Of a stretch of 47,935 nucleotides of DNA, positions 1 to 8,176 are shown piece by piece. The stretch lies in the NCBI GenBank assembly GCA_030426545.1, contig JAUHYL010000028.1, positions 1-47,935 on the forward strand, written 5' to 3'. Made by a program: the position numbers and the translations under genes. Numbering within the stretch: the first letter of the stretch is position 1; each line of letters starts with the position of its first letter. The DNA comes from Gammaproteobacteria bacterium. Its GTDB lineage: Bacteria; Pseudomonadota; Gammaproteobacteria; Pseudomonadales; Halieaceae. The notes under the pieces were generated by a model, which did not search any database, was not told the DNA's origin, and saw only the letters and a program-made list of their open reading frames with translations.

Positions 1-691
1 GACTCATGATCAGTGTGTCCGCGGCCAGTACGTTGATCATGCCGCGCCCGTTGCGGTCGGTGGCCATAAAGTCGTCCAGCTGCAGGGCAGGTTCACCGAA
101 GAACTTGCGGCCCCCCTCGCGCTCCAGCATCAGCAGGCGGCGCAGGATAGCGTTGACCGAGGCTTTGGAGACGCCGAAACCGGTGCCCAATTCCTTGCTG
201 TGATTGCCCAGGTACTCCAGTGTGGAACGCAGGTCTTTCAGGTCGACCAGCAGCATGCCCTCGTTGTCGGCGAACTCGAATACCAGGGTCATGACACTTT
301 CCTGGGTCTCGTTCAGATCCAACAGGCGCGACAGCAACTGCGGGCCCATCTCGGAAACCGTCGCGCGTACAGGCGTGCCTTTTTTGCCGAACAAGTCCCA
401 GAACGAAACCGGGTAGCCGCGCTGACGATAGCCCTCGATACCGATCTTCTGCACGCGTTCGTCGACTTTGGGGTGCGGTTTGCCGGCCTGGCTGATGCCG
501 GACAGGTCGCCTTTCACATCGGCGAGAAATACCGGCACACCGAGATCGGAGAAGCCCTCGGCCAGGCACTGCAGGGTGACGGTTTTACCGGTGCCGGTGG
601 CACCCGCCACCAGGCCATGCCGGTTGGCGTAGCGTGGAGTGAGGAAAATCTGCCCGGCGTCTGAGCCGCCGATGAGTATGCCATCGCTCAT
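1..691 (-). CDS. yjgR: HerA-like P-loop ATPase (DUF853/YjgR family), 3' end cut off by the window
   Basis: The reading frame opens at an ATG at 691 and stays open to the window edge, so about 230 N-terminal residues are visible and the C-terminus is missing. A Walker A motif GATGTGKT lies near residues 30-37, after the family-typical opening MSDGILIGGSD. A conserved stretch ending in DVKGDLSG follows near residues 57-64. DUF853 proteins are HerA-related P-loop ATPases of unknown role, usually about 500 residues. The gene points away from the ypfJ-like gene, with 212 bases between them. The family call is firm; the cellular function is unknown. Confidence 0.85.
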   Translation of the reverse strand, partial: MSDGILIGGSDAGQIFLTPRYANRHGLVAGATGTGKTVTLQCLAEGFSDLGVPVFLADVKGDLSGISQAGKPHPKVDERVQKIGIEGYRQRGYPVSFWDLFGKKGTPVRATVSEMGPQLLSRLLDLNETQESVMTLVFEFADNEGMLLVDLKDLRSTLEYLGNHSKELGTGFGVSKASVNAILRRLLMLEREGGRKFFGEPALQLDDFMATDRNGRGMINVLAADTLIMS

Positions 692-844
692 AATTACTCT
701 GTCCTTGAAGTTGGCTGCTGCTTCGGCCTTGTTCGGCCGCTCATGCAGTCAGGGTTGCTGGACCGGCCTGTTGAATCGATCCAGTCAGGCGGCGCCCAAA
801 CAGCGTCCTGCGAGCTGCGCGCTTTTTTGTGTAGCGCGCCAGAG

Positions 845-850
845 TATAAT
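845..850 (+). promoter_or_regulatory. Consensus -10 hexamer upstream of the zinc peptidase gene
   Basis: A perfect TATAAT lies 53 bases before the ATG at 904. No good -35 sits 17 bases upstream, where the sequence is only a T run. It fits a sigma-70 type promoter for the ypfJ-like gene in the divergent gap, but that is inference from the hexamer alone. Confidence 0.4.
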
Positions 851-903
851 CAAGCAACCTCACAGTGGACAGTGGCTAACTTAACAGCGGCAGGGTAATT
901 GCG

Positions 904-1812
904 ATGCGATGGAAAGGCGGCAGACAAAGCGACAATATCGACGACCGACGCGGGCAGAGCCCTGCCTCCATGGGAGCGGCGGGCCTCGCACCGGCTGCGC
1001 TGAGATTCCTGCCCATGCTGTTGAAGACCAAGGTGGGTCGTGTGGTGTTGATCGGCGGCATCGTTCTGTTGGTGGGCGGCCGCATGCTGGGTATCGATGT
1101 GTTGTCGCTGGTGGCTGGCGGTGGCGCGGTGGCACCGTCGACGGCTCCCGCTGAACTCAGCGAGGCGGACAAGGAGGCGGGCAAGTTCGTTTCCGTGGTG
1201 CTGGCCAGTACTGAGGATGCCTGGCACGGTATCTTCCAGCGCGCGGGGCGGCAGTACGTGGAGCCGACCCTGGTCCTGTTCAACAATCGCGTGTCGTCCG
1301 CCTGCGGCACGGCATCCTCTGCCGTGGGTCCTTTCTACTGCCCCGGGGATCAGAAACTGTACATCGATCTGTCCTTTTTCCGGGATCTGGCGCAGCGCCA
1401 CGGTGCGCCCGGCGATTTCGCCCAGGCTTACGTGGTGGCCCACGAGGTTGGCCATCATGTGCAGACCCTGCTGGGGATCAGTGAGCAGGTGCATGCCGCC
1501 AAGCGCGGACGTGGCGAGGAAGAGGCCAATGCATTGTCGGTAAAACAGGAACTGCAGGCCGATTGTTTCGCCGGGCTGTGGGGCCACCTGGCCAATCAGG
1601 AGCGCCAGTGGCTGGAGCCGGGTGATCTCGACGAGGCGCTGGCCGCCGCGACCGCGATTGGCGACGATCGCCTGCAGCGCGACGCGGGTCGGCAGGTGGT
1701 GCCGGACAGTTTTACCCACGGCACTTCCGCACAGCGGGTGAAGTGGTTCCGCACCGGTTTCGAGGGCGGCAACTTCGACGCCTGCGATACCTTTGCCGCG
1801 CGCAGTCTCTGA
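904..1812 (+). CDS. ypfJ: YpfJ-type neutral zinc metallopeptidase
   Basis: A 302-residue protein of the YpfJ/zinc_peptidase family. It opens with the family's charged MRWKGGRQSDNIDDRRG segment. One membrane-spanning segment follows at about residues 46-66, and the rest should lie outside the inner membrane. The zinc-binding HEVGHH motif is at residues 180-185, and a downstream ELQADCFAG segment (215-223) probably supplies the third metal ligand. Two cysteines near residues 134 and 146 flank a conserved loop. Length is usual for the family. The physiological substrate is not known. It converges with the MFS gene, leaving only 15 bases between the stops. Confidence 0.9.
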   Translation: MRWKGGRQSDNIDDRRGQSPASMGAAGLAPAALRFLPMLLKTKVGRVVLIGGIVLLVGGRMLGIDVLSLVAGGGAVAPSTAPAELSEADKEAGKFVSVVLASTEDAWHGIFQRAGRQYVEPTLVLFNNRVSSACGTASSAVGPFYCPGDQKLYIDLSFFRDLAQRHGAPGDFAQAYVVAHEVGHHVQTLLGISEQVHAAKRGRGEEEANALSVKQELQADCFAGLWGHLANQERQWLEPGDLDEALAAATAIGDDRLQRDAGRQVVPDSFTHGTSAQRVKWFRTGFEGGNFDACDTFAARSL

Positions 1813-1827
1813 GGAGACGCGCCGCGT

Positions 1828-3006
1828 TCAGGCGTTTCCCGCCAGCGGTTCGCGATGCCGCCCCAGCAGCAGCGCCGTCATCGCCAGCATCGGCGCCAGG
1901 CACAGCAACAGGATCGCCTGCCAGCTCGCGTGACTGATGGCCCAGCCCGCCGACAGTGAAGCGATGGCCTGGCAGCTGAAGACAACGGCATCATTCAGGG
2001 CCTGCGCACGGTAGGATTCTCCCTCGCGATAGGTCATGGGCAGCAGGGCGGTACCCGCCACGAACAGGAAATTCCAGCCTATTCCCAGCATCACCAGCTG
2101 TCCCCAGAAGCCGAGCACCGACACATCGATAAGGCCGATGGCAATGGTAACGACGTAGCAGGCCAGCCCGGCGGCCATCAGGCCACGAATGCCCAGCCAG
2201 CGGAACAGCCAGGGTGTCGCCAGAGAGGGCAGGAACATGGCCGCGATGTGCGACTGTATTACCCACTTGGTGTCTTCCAGGCTGTGCCCGTGGTGCAGGT
2301 GCATGCTGATCGGCGTCGCCGTCATCACGAAAGACATGACGACGAAGCCGCAGGCGCCGCTGAGTATGGCAAGCAGCACACGGCGATCACGCAGCAGCTC
2401 AACGCTGCTGCGCCCTGCCGGCGCTCCCGGCGACACCGGTGCCGGTGCCGCGCGATAAAACGGTAACAGTAACCCGGCGAACAACAGGCAAGCCGCCGCC
2501 AGCCAGTAGGAACCCTGGTACGCTACCGCGGTGTAGCTTCTCCCCGCCAGTGCAAGCTCCGGCCCGATGATGGCTGCCACGATACCGGAGCACATGATGA
2601 TAGACGCGGCGGTGGGGGCGCGCTCCGCCGCCACGCTCTCCATGGCGGCGAAGCGCAGCTGTTGCAGTGCCGCCGCCGTGGCACCGATCATCACCGCGGC
2701 AAGGCAGAACAGGCTGAAACTGCGCAGTACCAGCGCGTGGCCGGCGAGCACACAGGCACCGGCGCCGAATGCGATGAACACCGCCAGCACCGGGCGGCGC
2801 CCCCAGCGTTGCATACTGCGATTGACGGGCAATATGCCCGCAGCGACACCGATGACCATCAGTGTAATGGGCAGTGTGGCCCACTGTTCAGAAGGGGCCA
2901 GGTCGGCCCCGATAATGCTGCCGATCAACACCATCATGGGCTGTGAACTCATGGCAATGGCGTTGATGCTGGCAAGCAGCCAGACTGTGGCAAAGGCGGA
3001 ACGCAT
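1828..3006 (-). CDS. MFS transporter
   Basis: A 392-residue hydrophobic protein with about 12 predicted membrane spans, typical of major facilitator superfamily carriers. The loop after the second span contains RSMQRWGRRPVLA (about residues 63-75), matching the MFS loop 2-3 signature. The central cytoplasmic loop (about residues 190-206) is proline- and arginine-rich. It looks like a drug or sugar exporter of the YnfM/Bcr type, but the substrate cannot be told from sequence. The gene stands alone, converging with the zinc peptidase gene and lying downstream of the sigma/anti-sigma pair on the same strand with a 75-base gap. Confidence 0.85.
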   Translation of the reverse strand: MRSAFATVWLLASINAIAMSSQPMMVLIGSIIGADLAPSEQWATLPITLMVIGVAAGILPVNRSMQRWGRRPVLAVFIAFGAGACVLAGHALVLRSFSLFCLAAVMIGATAAALQQLRFAAMESVAAERAPTAASIIMCSGIVAAIIGPELALAGRSYTAVAYQGSYWLAAACLLFAGLLLPFYRAAPAPVSPGAPAGRSSVELLRDRRVLLAILSGACGFVVMSFVMTATPISMHLHHGHSLEDTKWVIQSHIAAMFLPSLATPWLFRWLGIRGLMAAGLACYVVTIAIGLIDVSVLGFWGQLVMLGIGWNFLFVAGTALLPMTYREGESYRAQALNDAVVFSCQAIASLSAGWAISHASWQAILLLCLAPMLAMTALLLGRHREPLAGNA

Positions 3007-3081
3007 TGATCCAGCCTAGCGGAAAGAGCGGATGCTGTGCGAGCGCTTTCTGTTGCTACCCGTTGGTTGCGTCCGCGCGGC

Positions 3082-3915
3082 CTAGGGGCTGGTCACTGAG
3101 TCGCTGGCTTGTGCTTCCAGCGCGGCATCCAGGGTCGGTGGCAGCGTGCAGTCGCCGCAGTCTTTACGCAGCGCAGCGTAGCAGCTTATCGCCGCAGGCC
3201 TGTCGTCGCTGCGCAGCAGGGCCGCACAGGTCTCCAGGCCCTTCTCGATCATTCTCTGATGCGTGGCGCCATCCCGGTCTTCCTGATCGCGTTCAATGCT
3301 GCTTTCCGGGGTTCTGTACGCGCTTTGCTCTGCCTCGGGTGCCACTGCATTCAGGGCGGGCTGCGGGCTGGCACGGCCGATTTTTTTGGCCGATGCGCCA
3401 GCCTGCATCTTGCGCTCCAGAGCCTGCGCATCGGGACGTGCCTGCTCTTCGCGAAGACCACCGGCGGACTGGCGGGCACTGGACTGCGCGGCGACTGCCT
3501 TGGGTGGCGCGGCCGATAGAGATGCCCCCTCAGTTTTCTGCGCGCCTTTCTGTGCGTCTTTCTGTGTGCCGTTCTGTGCATCTACCCGCGCGTCCTGCGC
3601 TACGTCGTCGGTGAGTGTATCCGCCTGCAGCGCCTCGGGCTGTGACAGGGCCGCTGGTGTCCTCTCTCTCGCTTCCCAGTGCGGTGCGGGCAATGTGTCG
3701 TGGACACCGTCCTGCCCTGGCAGGGTGATCATTACCGCGATGCCCACGACGCTCGCCGCCGCCAGGCCCGACATCCAGCCGGGTCGGGAGGTAACGCGCC
3801 GTTGCGGTGCCCGCGCGCGGGCGTGGGCCAGAATTTTCTCATCCAGTTGCGGCGGGCTGTTCATCTCGGGCAGGGGCAGGGCGTCGCCCTGTTCGCGCCT
3901 GGTGTCACGGCTCAT
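3082..3915 (-). CDS. Anti-sigma-factor-like single-span membrane protein
   Basis: A 277-residue protein whose start overlaps the end of the ECF sigma gene by 4 nt (ATGA), which implies translational coupling. The N-terminus of about 46 residues is charged and probably cytoplasmic. One membrane span follows (about residues 47-66, WMSGLAAASVVGIAVM...). A long hydrophilic Ala/Gln/Lys-rich linker comes next, and the C-terminal domain has four cysteines (TCAALL, SCYAALRKDCGDC). There is no HxxxCxxC zinc motif, so it is not a ZAS-type anti-sigma factor. The role is inferred from position and topology only. The linker contains a 12-bp tandem repeat, listed separately. Confidence 0.6.
   Translation of the reverse strand: MSRDTRREQGDALPLPEMNSPPQLDEKILAHARARAPQRRVTSRPGWMSGLAAASVVGIAVMITLPGQDGVHDTLPAPHWEARERTPAALSQPEALQADTLTDDVAQDARVDAQNGTQKDAQKGAQKTEGASLSAAPPKAVAAQSSARQSAGGLREEQARPDAQALERKMQAGASAKKIGRASPQPALNAVAPEAEQSAYRTPESSIERDQEDRDGATHQRMIEKGLETCAALLRSDDRPAAISCYAALRKDCGDCTLPPTLDAALEAQASDSVTSP
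3536..3583 (-). repeat. In-frame 12-bp minisatellite, four copies
   Basis: Four consecutive 12-bp units begin TTCTG on the + strand. The third and fourth bases from the end of each unit vary. Read on the coding strand they encode DAQN-GTQK-DAQK-GAQK in the periplasmic linker of the anti-sigma-like protein. The period is a multiple of three, so copy changes would alter linker length without a frameshift. Confidence 0.75.
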
Positions 3916-4463
3916 AAGGAATCTCCCAACTGCGCGCGCAGCTGTGTGCGGCCATAGCGCAGCCGACTCTTCACCGTTTCGCTGGCTGCGCCGGTGATTG
4001 CGCTGATGTCTGCCAGGCTGAAGCCCTGTTCGCGCAGTAGCAATGCGTCCCGCTGGTCGGCAGGGAGTTCGCCCACGGCGCGCAACACGCGCTGTTCAAA
4101 CGCTGTGTAATCTTCATCGCCGGGCCCTGTCGCGGGTGCGACCGGTTCCGCCGCTTCTTGCAGCGGCGATTCCTGCTGCGGTACGCGGCGCCAGTGGTCG
4201 GCCATGCGCCGTCTGCCGATCTGGAACAGCCAGGTCCTGAACTTCGCACTGGGGGTGTAGCGGGAGGCCGCATTGATCACTGCCTCCCAGGTTTCCTGCG
4301 CCACTTCTTCCACCACGTTGGGCTGCCCGCAGCCCCGGTAGAGAAAAGTGAACAGGGCATCCTTGTGCCGATGGTACAGGCACTCGAATGCCCCCGAATC
4401 ACCGTCGCGGTATGCCAGCATCAGGGCCTCGTCACTGCTGAAGCGGTAGCGCAGCTTGCGCAT
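3912..4463 (-). CDS. ECF-type RNA polymerase sigma factor
   Basis: A 183-residue sigma-70 family protein of the extracytoplasmic-function group. Region 2 covers about residues 10-85, including YHRHKDALFTFLYRG and the VVEEVAQETWEAV promoter-recognition helix. Region 4 covers about residues 130-180 with the helix-turn-helix FSLADISAITGAASETVKSR. Regions 1 and 3 are absent, as in ECF factors. A good Shine-Dalgarno (GGGAGG) sits just before the ATG at 4463. It is coupled to the membrane anti-sigma-like gene downstream and lies directly downstream of the vWA lipoprotein gene on the same strand, suggesting an envelope-response module. No target promoter was identified. Confidence 0.9.
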   Translation of the reverse strand: MRKLRYRFSSDEALMLAYRDGDSGAFECLYHRHKDALFTFLYRGCGQPNVVEEVAQETWEAVINAASRYTPSAKFRTWLFQIGRRRMADHWRRVPQQESPLQEAAEPVAPATGPGDEDYTAFEQRVLRAVGELPADQRDALLLREQGFSLADISAITGAASETVKSRLRYGRTQLRAQLGDSL

Positions 4464-4479
4464 GGTCCTCCCGCATACC

Positions 4480-4503
4480 CTGCGCTCCTCAATCGGAGCG
4501 CAG
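4480..4503 (-). terminator. Hairpin between the vWA lipoprotein gene and the sigma gene
   Basis: Perfect 9-bp arms (CTGCGCTCC / GGAGCGCAG) with a 6-base loop lie 11 bases past the vWA stop and 17 bases before the sigma-factor start. No T run follows, so it is not a classical intrinsic terminator. It could be a weak terminator, an attenuator or an mRNA-stability stem separating the two genes. Confidence 0.5.
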
Positions 4504-4513
4504 GACGCTGTCG

Positions 4514-6250
4514 TCAGGACTGTGAGGATAGCGATTGTGCCAACTCGATCAAGTGTATGAATTCGGCACGGTAACCCCTTGGGTCACTGCCGCGGGCGCG
4601 TCGTGCCAGCTCCAGGGCGTCGGCGTAGCTCCATTCCCCGGTAAAGGTGCCACCTTTGAGCAACTGACCGAAGCCGGCCACGCTCGCGGCGAAGCGCAGG
4701 TCGTCAGAGGAGGCTCGGTTGTGCGCGGCATCGCGGTGGATAACGCGGGTAAGCAACGCACTGTGCTTTTCCCCTGGCACTTTGTAACGCAGCTTGACGA
4801 AGGCAAGCTCGTCACCGTTGGCTTGTGCCGTTGGCGCATCTTGTTGATAGCGCAGTGCCGGGATGCGCTCGCCGTCGCGGTTGGCAAGCACTATTTCATA
4901 CAGCGCGGTGACGGTGTGGCCGGCACCGATTTCGCCGGCATCAACCTTGTCGTTGGCAAAATCTTCGCGGTTGAGCAGGCGGTTCTCGTAACCGATGAGG
5001 CGATATTCGCTGACCAGCGCAGGGTTGAACTCCACCTGGATTTTGACATCGGAGGCAATGGTTAACAGGGTGGATTGCATCTCATTCACCAGCACCTTCT
5101 GCGCTTCCTTCATGCTGTCGATGTAGGCGGCATTGCCGTTGCCCACGTCGGCGAGTTGCTCCATCAGGGCGTAGTTGTAATTCCCTGCGCCAAAGCCCAG
5201 TGTCGTCAGTGCAATACCGCTGTCGCGTTTGCGCTCGATGAGGTCCTTTAATGCTTCAATATTCACGGTGCCCACATTCATATCGCCGTCGGAGGCAATG
5301 ATCACCCGGTTGATCCCACCTTCGATCCGGTGTTGTTCCGCCAGCGTGTAGGCCAGTTTGATACCGGCGCTGCCGTGGGTGCTGCCGCCGGCCCCCAGCG
5401 AGTCTATGGCCTGCAGAATTTTTGCCTTCTGGTTGCCCGGCGTGCTTTCCAGAACGGTTCCCGCGGCGCCCGCGTAGACCGCCAGTGCAATGCGGTCATC
5501 GGCCGTCATGCGGTTGACCAGCATGCGCAGGGCGTTTTTCACCAGCGGCAGTTTGTTGGCGGCCTGCATGCTGCCTGAAACATCAACCAGGAACACCAGG
5601 TTGGCCGGGGGGCGCTGTGACGCCTCCGGCTCGAAGCCCTTGAGGCCAATCTGTAACAGGTGGTGCGAGTCACTCCATGGGGCCGGCGCCATTTCCGTGT
5701 GGATGCTGAAGGGTTGCTCCGTGGAATCCGGCAGCGGATAGGTGTAGCTGAAGTAATTGATCATTTCTTCCAGCCTGACCGCGTCGGAGGGGGGAAGCCG
5801 GCCTTCCTGCACCAGCATGCGTCGAACGTTGGCGTAGCCCGCGCTGTCCACGTCGATGCTGAAGGTCGAGACGGGATTATCGAGGACGCGCTGCACACTG
5901 TTGTCTTCGTAATGCAGGTAGTTTTCGCGATCAACGTGGGGCCGGGCCGGATAGTAGGGGGCGCTGATTGCCAGACCGCCATAAGCCGCGTCGGCCTGCG
6001 CCATTGACGCCTGTTTCTTCGAGCCGAGTACAGGCGCGAGACGCGTTGACGCGGCGTCCTTCTCCTCCCGCAGCACAGGCGCCGGTAGGGGGAGCGACTC
6101 CGCCTCTGGCTGCTCCCGCCGTTCGATCTGTGGCGGCAGTGGATCGACAACGGCCTGGCGTGGGCGGTGGTCGGTGTTGTCGGCGCAGGCCACCAGCAGT
6201 GATACCGCTATGGCTGCGGTGAATGTTGTTTTCAGGTCTGTGTGTTGCAT
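4514..6250 (-). CDS. yfbK: vWA-domain lipoprotein, YfbK type
   Basis: A 578-residue envelope protein. The N-terminus is a lipoprotein signal peptide with lipobox LVAC, the modified cysteine at about residue 22. An intrinsically polar segment follows, then the YfbK N-terminal domain (around VSTFSIDVDSAGYANVRRML). The von Willebrand factor A domain carries the MIDAS motif DVSGSM near residue 220, and a C-terminal DUF3520-like domain closes the protein. The metal-binding Asp-x-Ser-x-Ser is intact. Family members are outer-membrane or periplasmic proteins of unknown role, often near ECF sigma genes, as here. It probably shares a transcript with the sigma/anti-sigma pair, interrupted by a hairpin. 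Lipoprotein and vWA assignments are firm. Confidence 0.88.
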   Translation of the reverse strand: MQHTDLKTTFTAAIAVSLLVACADNTDHRPRQAVVDPLPPQIERREQPEAESLPLPAPVLREEKDAASTRLAPVLGSKKQASMAQADAAYGGLAISAPYYPARPHVDRENYLHYEDNSVQRVLDNPVSTFSIDVDSAGYANVRRMLVQEGRLPPSDAVRLEEMINYFSYTYPLPDSTEQPFSIHTEMAPAPWSDSHHLLQIGLKGFEPEASQRPPANLVFLVDVSGSMQAANKLPLVKNALRMLVNRMTADDRIALAVYAGAAGTVLESTPGNQKAKILQAIDSLGAGGSTHGSAGIKLAYTLAEQHRIEGGINRVIIASDGDMNVGTVNIEALKDLIERKRDSGIALTTLGFGAGNYNYALMEQLADVGNGNAAYIDSMKEAQKVLVNEMQSTLLTIASDVKIQVEFNPALVSEYRLIGYENRLLNREDFANDKVDAGEIGAGHTVTALYEIVLANRDGERIPALRYQQDAPTAQANGDELAFVKLRYKVPGEKHSALLTRVIHRDAAHNRASSDDLRFAASVAGFGQLLKGGTFTGEWSYADALELARRARGSDPRGYRAEFIHLIELAQSLSSQS

Positions 6251-6252
6251 GT

Positions 6253-6267
6253 CGAATGCCTCATTCG
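6253..6267 (-). promoter_or_regulatory. Small hairpin holding the Shine-Dalgarno of the vWA gene
   Basis: In the mRNA leader, 6-bp arms CGAATG/CATTCG enclose the loop AGG, two bases before the ATG at 6250. The AGG is the best Shine-Dalgarno candidate, so the ribosome site sits at the tip of a small stem. This may limit translation; that part is inference. Confidence 0.4.
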
Positions 6268-6483
6268 TGGTGGATTCTCCCGCTTAATCGTCAATGGGGG
6301 TGAAAAGGGGTTAGCCGCTGAAGATTTTTTTTCGCACCCCCGCAAAGGAAGCCTGGCGTCTGCCCTGCTGACCTGTCGTGTTTTCGACACGGTTGAAAAA
6401 AGGACAGATGGTGTGCGTTGGCGTAGTCATCAATGATGTCAGCCAAGCCAACAGCCGGGCGGCAACCGCCAGGGAGAAACGCC

Positions 6484-6720
6484 ATGACCAGCGCCAAAGC
6501 CACAGAACACCGCATCATCCGCAGTTTGTTGCTGCGACCGTCAGCGCAGCGCCCCGGTGAGGCGTCAGGCCCGGAGCTGGGCAGAATGCTGGAGCGGGGC
6601 ACCGCGATTCTGGCGGCGACGGCCGCGGTTTTTGTGCTGGGCAGCTATTTGCAGGAGTTGCTGTGGGTGCTGATTGCCGCCGCCACGGTGTTTGTTCTGG
6701 GCGCTCCGGACGAGCATTAA
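6484..6720 (+). CDS. Small two-span membrane protein, unrecognised
   Basis: A 78-residue protein starting at the ATG at 6484, preceded by AGGGAG at a good distance. A longer frame upstream lacks such a site. The N-terminal 35 residues are basic and hydrophilic. Residues 38-54 and 57-73 are two hydrophobic segments joined by a short SYLQEL turn, and the tail is acidic (APDEH). I do not recognise the family. It sits alone between the divergent vWA gene and the FetB-like permease, 161 bases from the latter. Ribosome site and clear membrane pattern favour a real gene. Confidence 0.6.
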   Translation: MTSAKATEHRIIRSLLLRPSAQRPGEASGPELGRMLERGTAILAATAAVFVLGSYLQELLWVLIAAATVFVLGAPDEH

Positions 6721-6881
6721 ACCGTCGAAATATCAATTGGATACCTCGATGTCATAACTTACTGGTGAAATAACTTAAAGTAGTTTCGAGCTTCTGTTGG
6801 GAGCCCGCCAGCGCTTGTTCGAGTTGCTGGACAAGCGCCGGGCAGCGGTTAGCATGGGGGCACCCTCGCGCGGATCCCGAC

Positions 6882-7634
6882 ATGCCAGAAGACAGCGTTA
6901 TCTCTTTATCACTGGCGCAGCTATCTCTGGCGCTGGTGCCTGTGATCATCACACTGGCCATCCTGCTGTACTGGTCGTTCGGCGTCGGCAAGGCAGTCTA
7001 CGCACTGAGCCGCATGCTGGTGCAGCTGTTGCTGATAGGGTACGTGCTGGCGTGGATTTTCGGGGTTAGCAGCGGCTGGCTGATTACCCTGGTGCTGTTG
7101 ATTATGCTGCTCGCTTCGTCGTGGATCGCGCTGGGCACAGTGGCGGAGCAGCGCACAGCACTGCTGGCGGCGTCTTTTGGTTCCATCGTGATAGGCGGCG
7201 GTACCACACTGGCATTGATTACCCAGGCGGTGCTGCAACTCGAACCCTGGTATCTACCGCGTTACATGATTCCACTGGCAGGGATGGTGTTCGCCAATGC
7301 CATGACGGCGGTCAGTCTGGCGGCAGAGCGCCTGTACGCCGAGTTGGGACACGGAGCCGAGTGGCCCGAGGCGCGCCTGGCAGCCTACCAGGCGGCGATG
7401 ATTCCCGTCATTAACGCGTTGTTTGCGGTAGGCCTGGTGTCGTTACCCGGCATGATGACAGGGCAGATTCTCTCCGGTGTGTCGCCCTTGATTGCCGCGC
7501 GCTACCAGATTGTGGTGATGTGTATGATCTTTGCTTCCGCGGGCATTTCCACGGCGCTTTTTCTGGCCTTGTGCAAGGCGCGGGTACTCAGGGACGCTTT
7601 GCTGCGCCATGGTGTTGACGCCGGCGCTGAGTGA
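6882..7634 (+). CDS. fetB: FetB/YbbM-type ABC transporter permease (UPF0014)
   Basis: A 250-residue membrane protein with about seven spans, matching the UPF0014/FetB family in length and in motifs such as RMLVQLLLIGYVL (near residue 46) and the cytoplasmic loop PGMMTGQILSGVSP (near residue 190). E. coli FetAB is associated with iron export and oxidative-stress tolerance; that is family knowledge. The ATPase partner FetA (YbbL), normally adjacent, is absent here, so an ATPase elsewhere must serve it or its role has changed. Metal specificity is inferred. It converges with the DUF1232 gene. Confidence 0.85.
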   Translation: MPEDSVISLSLAQLSLALVPVIITLAILLYWSFGVGKAVYALSRMLVQLLLIGYVLAWIFGVSSGWLITLVLLIMLLASSWIALGTVAEQRTALLAASFGSIVIGGGTTLALITQAVLQLEPWYLPRYMIPLAGMVFANAMTAVSLAAERLYAELGHGAEWPEARLAAYQAAMIPVINALFAVGLVSLPGMMTGQILSGVSPLIAARYQIVVMCMIFASAGISTALFLALCKARVLRDALLRHGVDAGAE

Positions 7635-7669
7635 CAGCGCCATCGTACGAGGTGGCGCCAGCCAGCGAT

Positions 7670-8164
7670 TCAATCGTTATCAACGAAGTCTGGCGATGAG
7701 TTTTTCTCGCCGGGTTCGGTTGAGCGCGAAGTGGATTCAGCAGGGGCTGCGGTGGACTGCTCAATGGAGCCCCCGGTCGACGTTCCGAACCATTCGCCCA
7801 TCTTGGCCCTGGCCCTGGCGCGTACATCGTCGTTGATATACGCGGTGACCGCCGCCACGGCGAGGGCCAGCACGCCCAGGTCGTCGACGTAACCCACGCC
7901 CGGGGTCAGGTCGACCACGGCATCCAGTGGCCTAATGAAGTAACCCAGTGCCCCGACGATCGTGGCCTTGGCCCACGCTGGCGCTTTCTCTTCCTGCGCG
8001 GCGTAGTAAAGAAGTAAGGCTTTTTCGACCACTTCGCGGCCGGCAGTGGCGGCGTAGGATTTCAGCTTGGCCCAGAAGCCGCTCTCGGAGTAGGCCGCTG
8101 TGTACTCGTTGCCAGTGGTGTCGGTCTGCTCATCGGGTGGTACCGGTGCGCCGGGGTTTGCCAT
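7670..8164 (-). CDS. DUF1232 (YkvA-type) membrane-associated protein
   Basis: A 164-residue protein. The DUF1232 core lies at about residues 65-105, with the family signature ALGYFIRPLDAVVDLTPGVG followed by YVDDLGVLALAVAAV. The N-terminal 25 residues are polar, and the C-terminal tail is Ser/Thr/Glu-rich and probably disordered. The function of DUF1232 proteins is unknown. A strong Shine-Dalgarno (GAGGAG) precedes the ATG at 8164. The gene follows the WYL regulator by 12 bases on the same strand, so the two are probably co-transcribed and may be functionally linked. Confidence 0.85.
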   Translation of the reverse strand: MANPGAPVPPDEQTDTTGNEYTAAYSESGFWAKLKSYAATAGREVVEKALLLYYAAQEEKAPAWAKATIVGALGYFIRPLDAVVDLTPGVGYVDDLGVLALAVAAVTAYINDDVRARARAKMGEWFGTSTGGSIEQSTAAPAESTSRSTEPGEKNSSPDFVDND

Positions 8165-8176
8165 CTTCGATGCTCC

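Noticed and set aside
7635-7669. Terminator between the FetB-like and DUF1232 genes
   Set aside because: Only a 6-bp GCGCCA/TGGCGC stem without a T run is visible, too weak to call.
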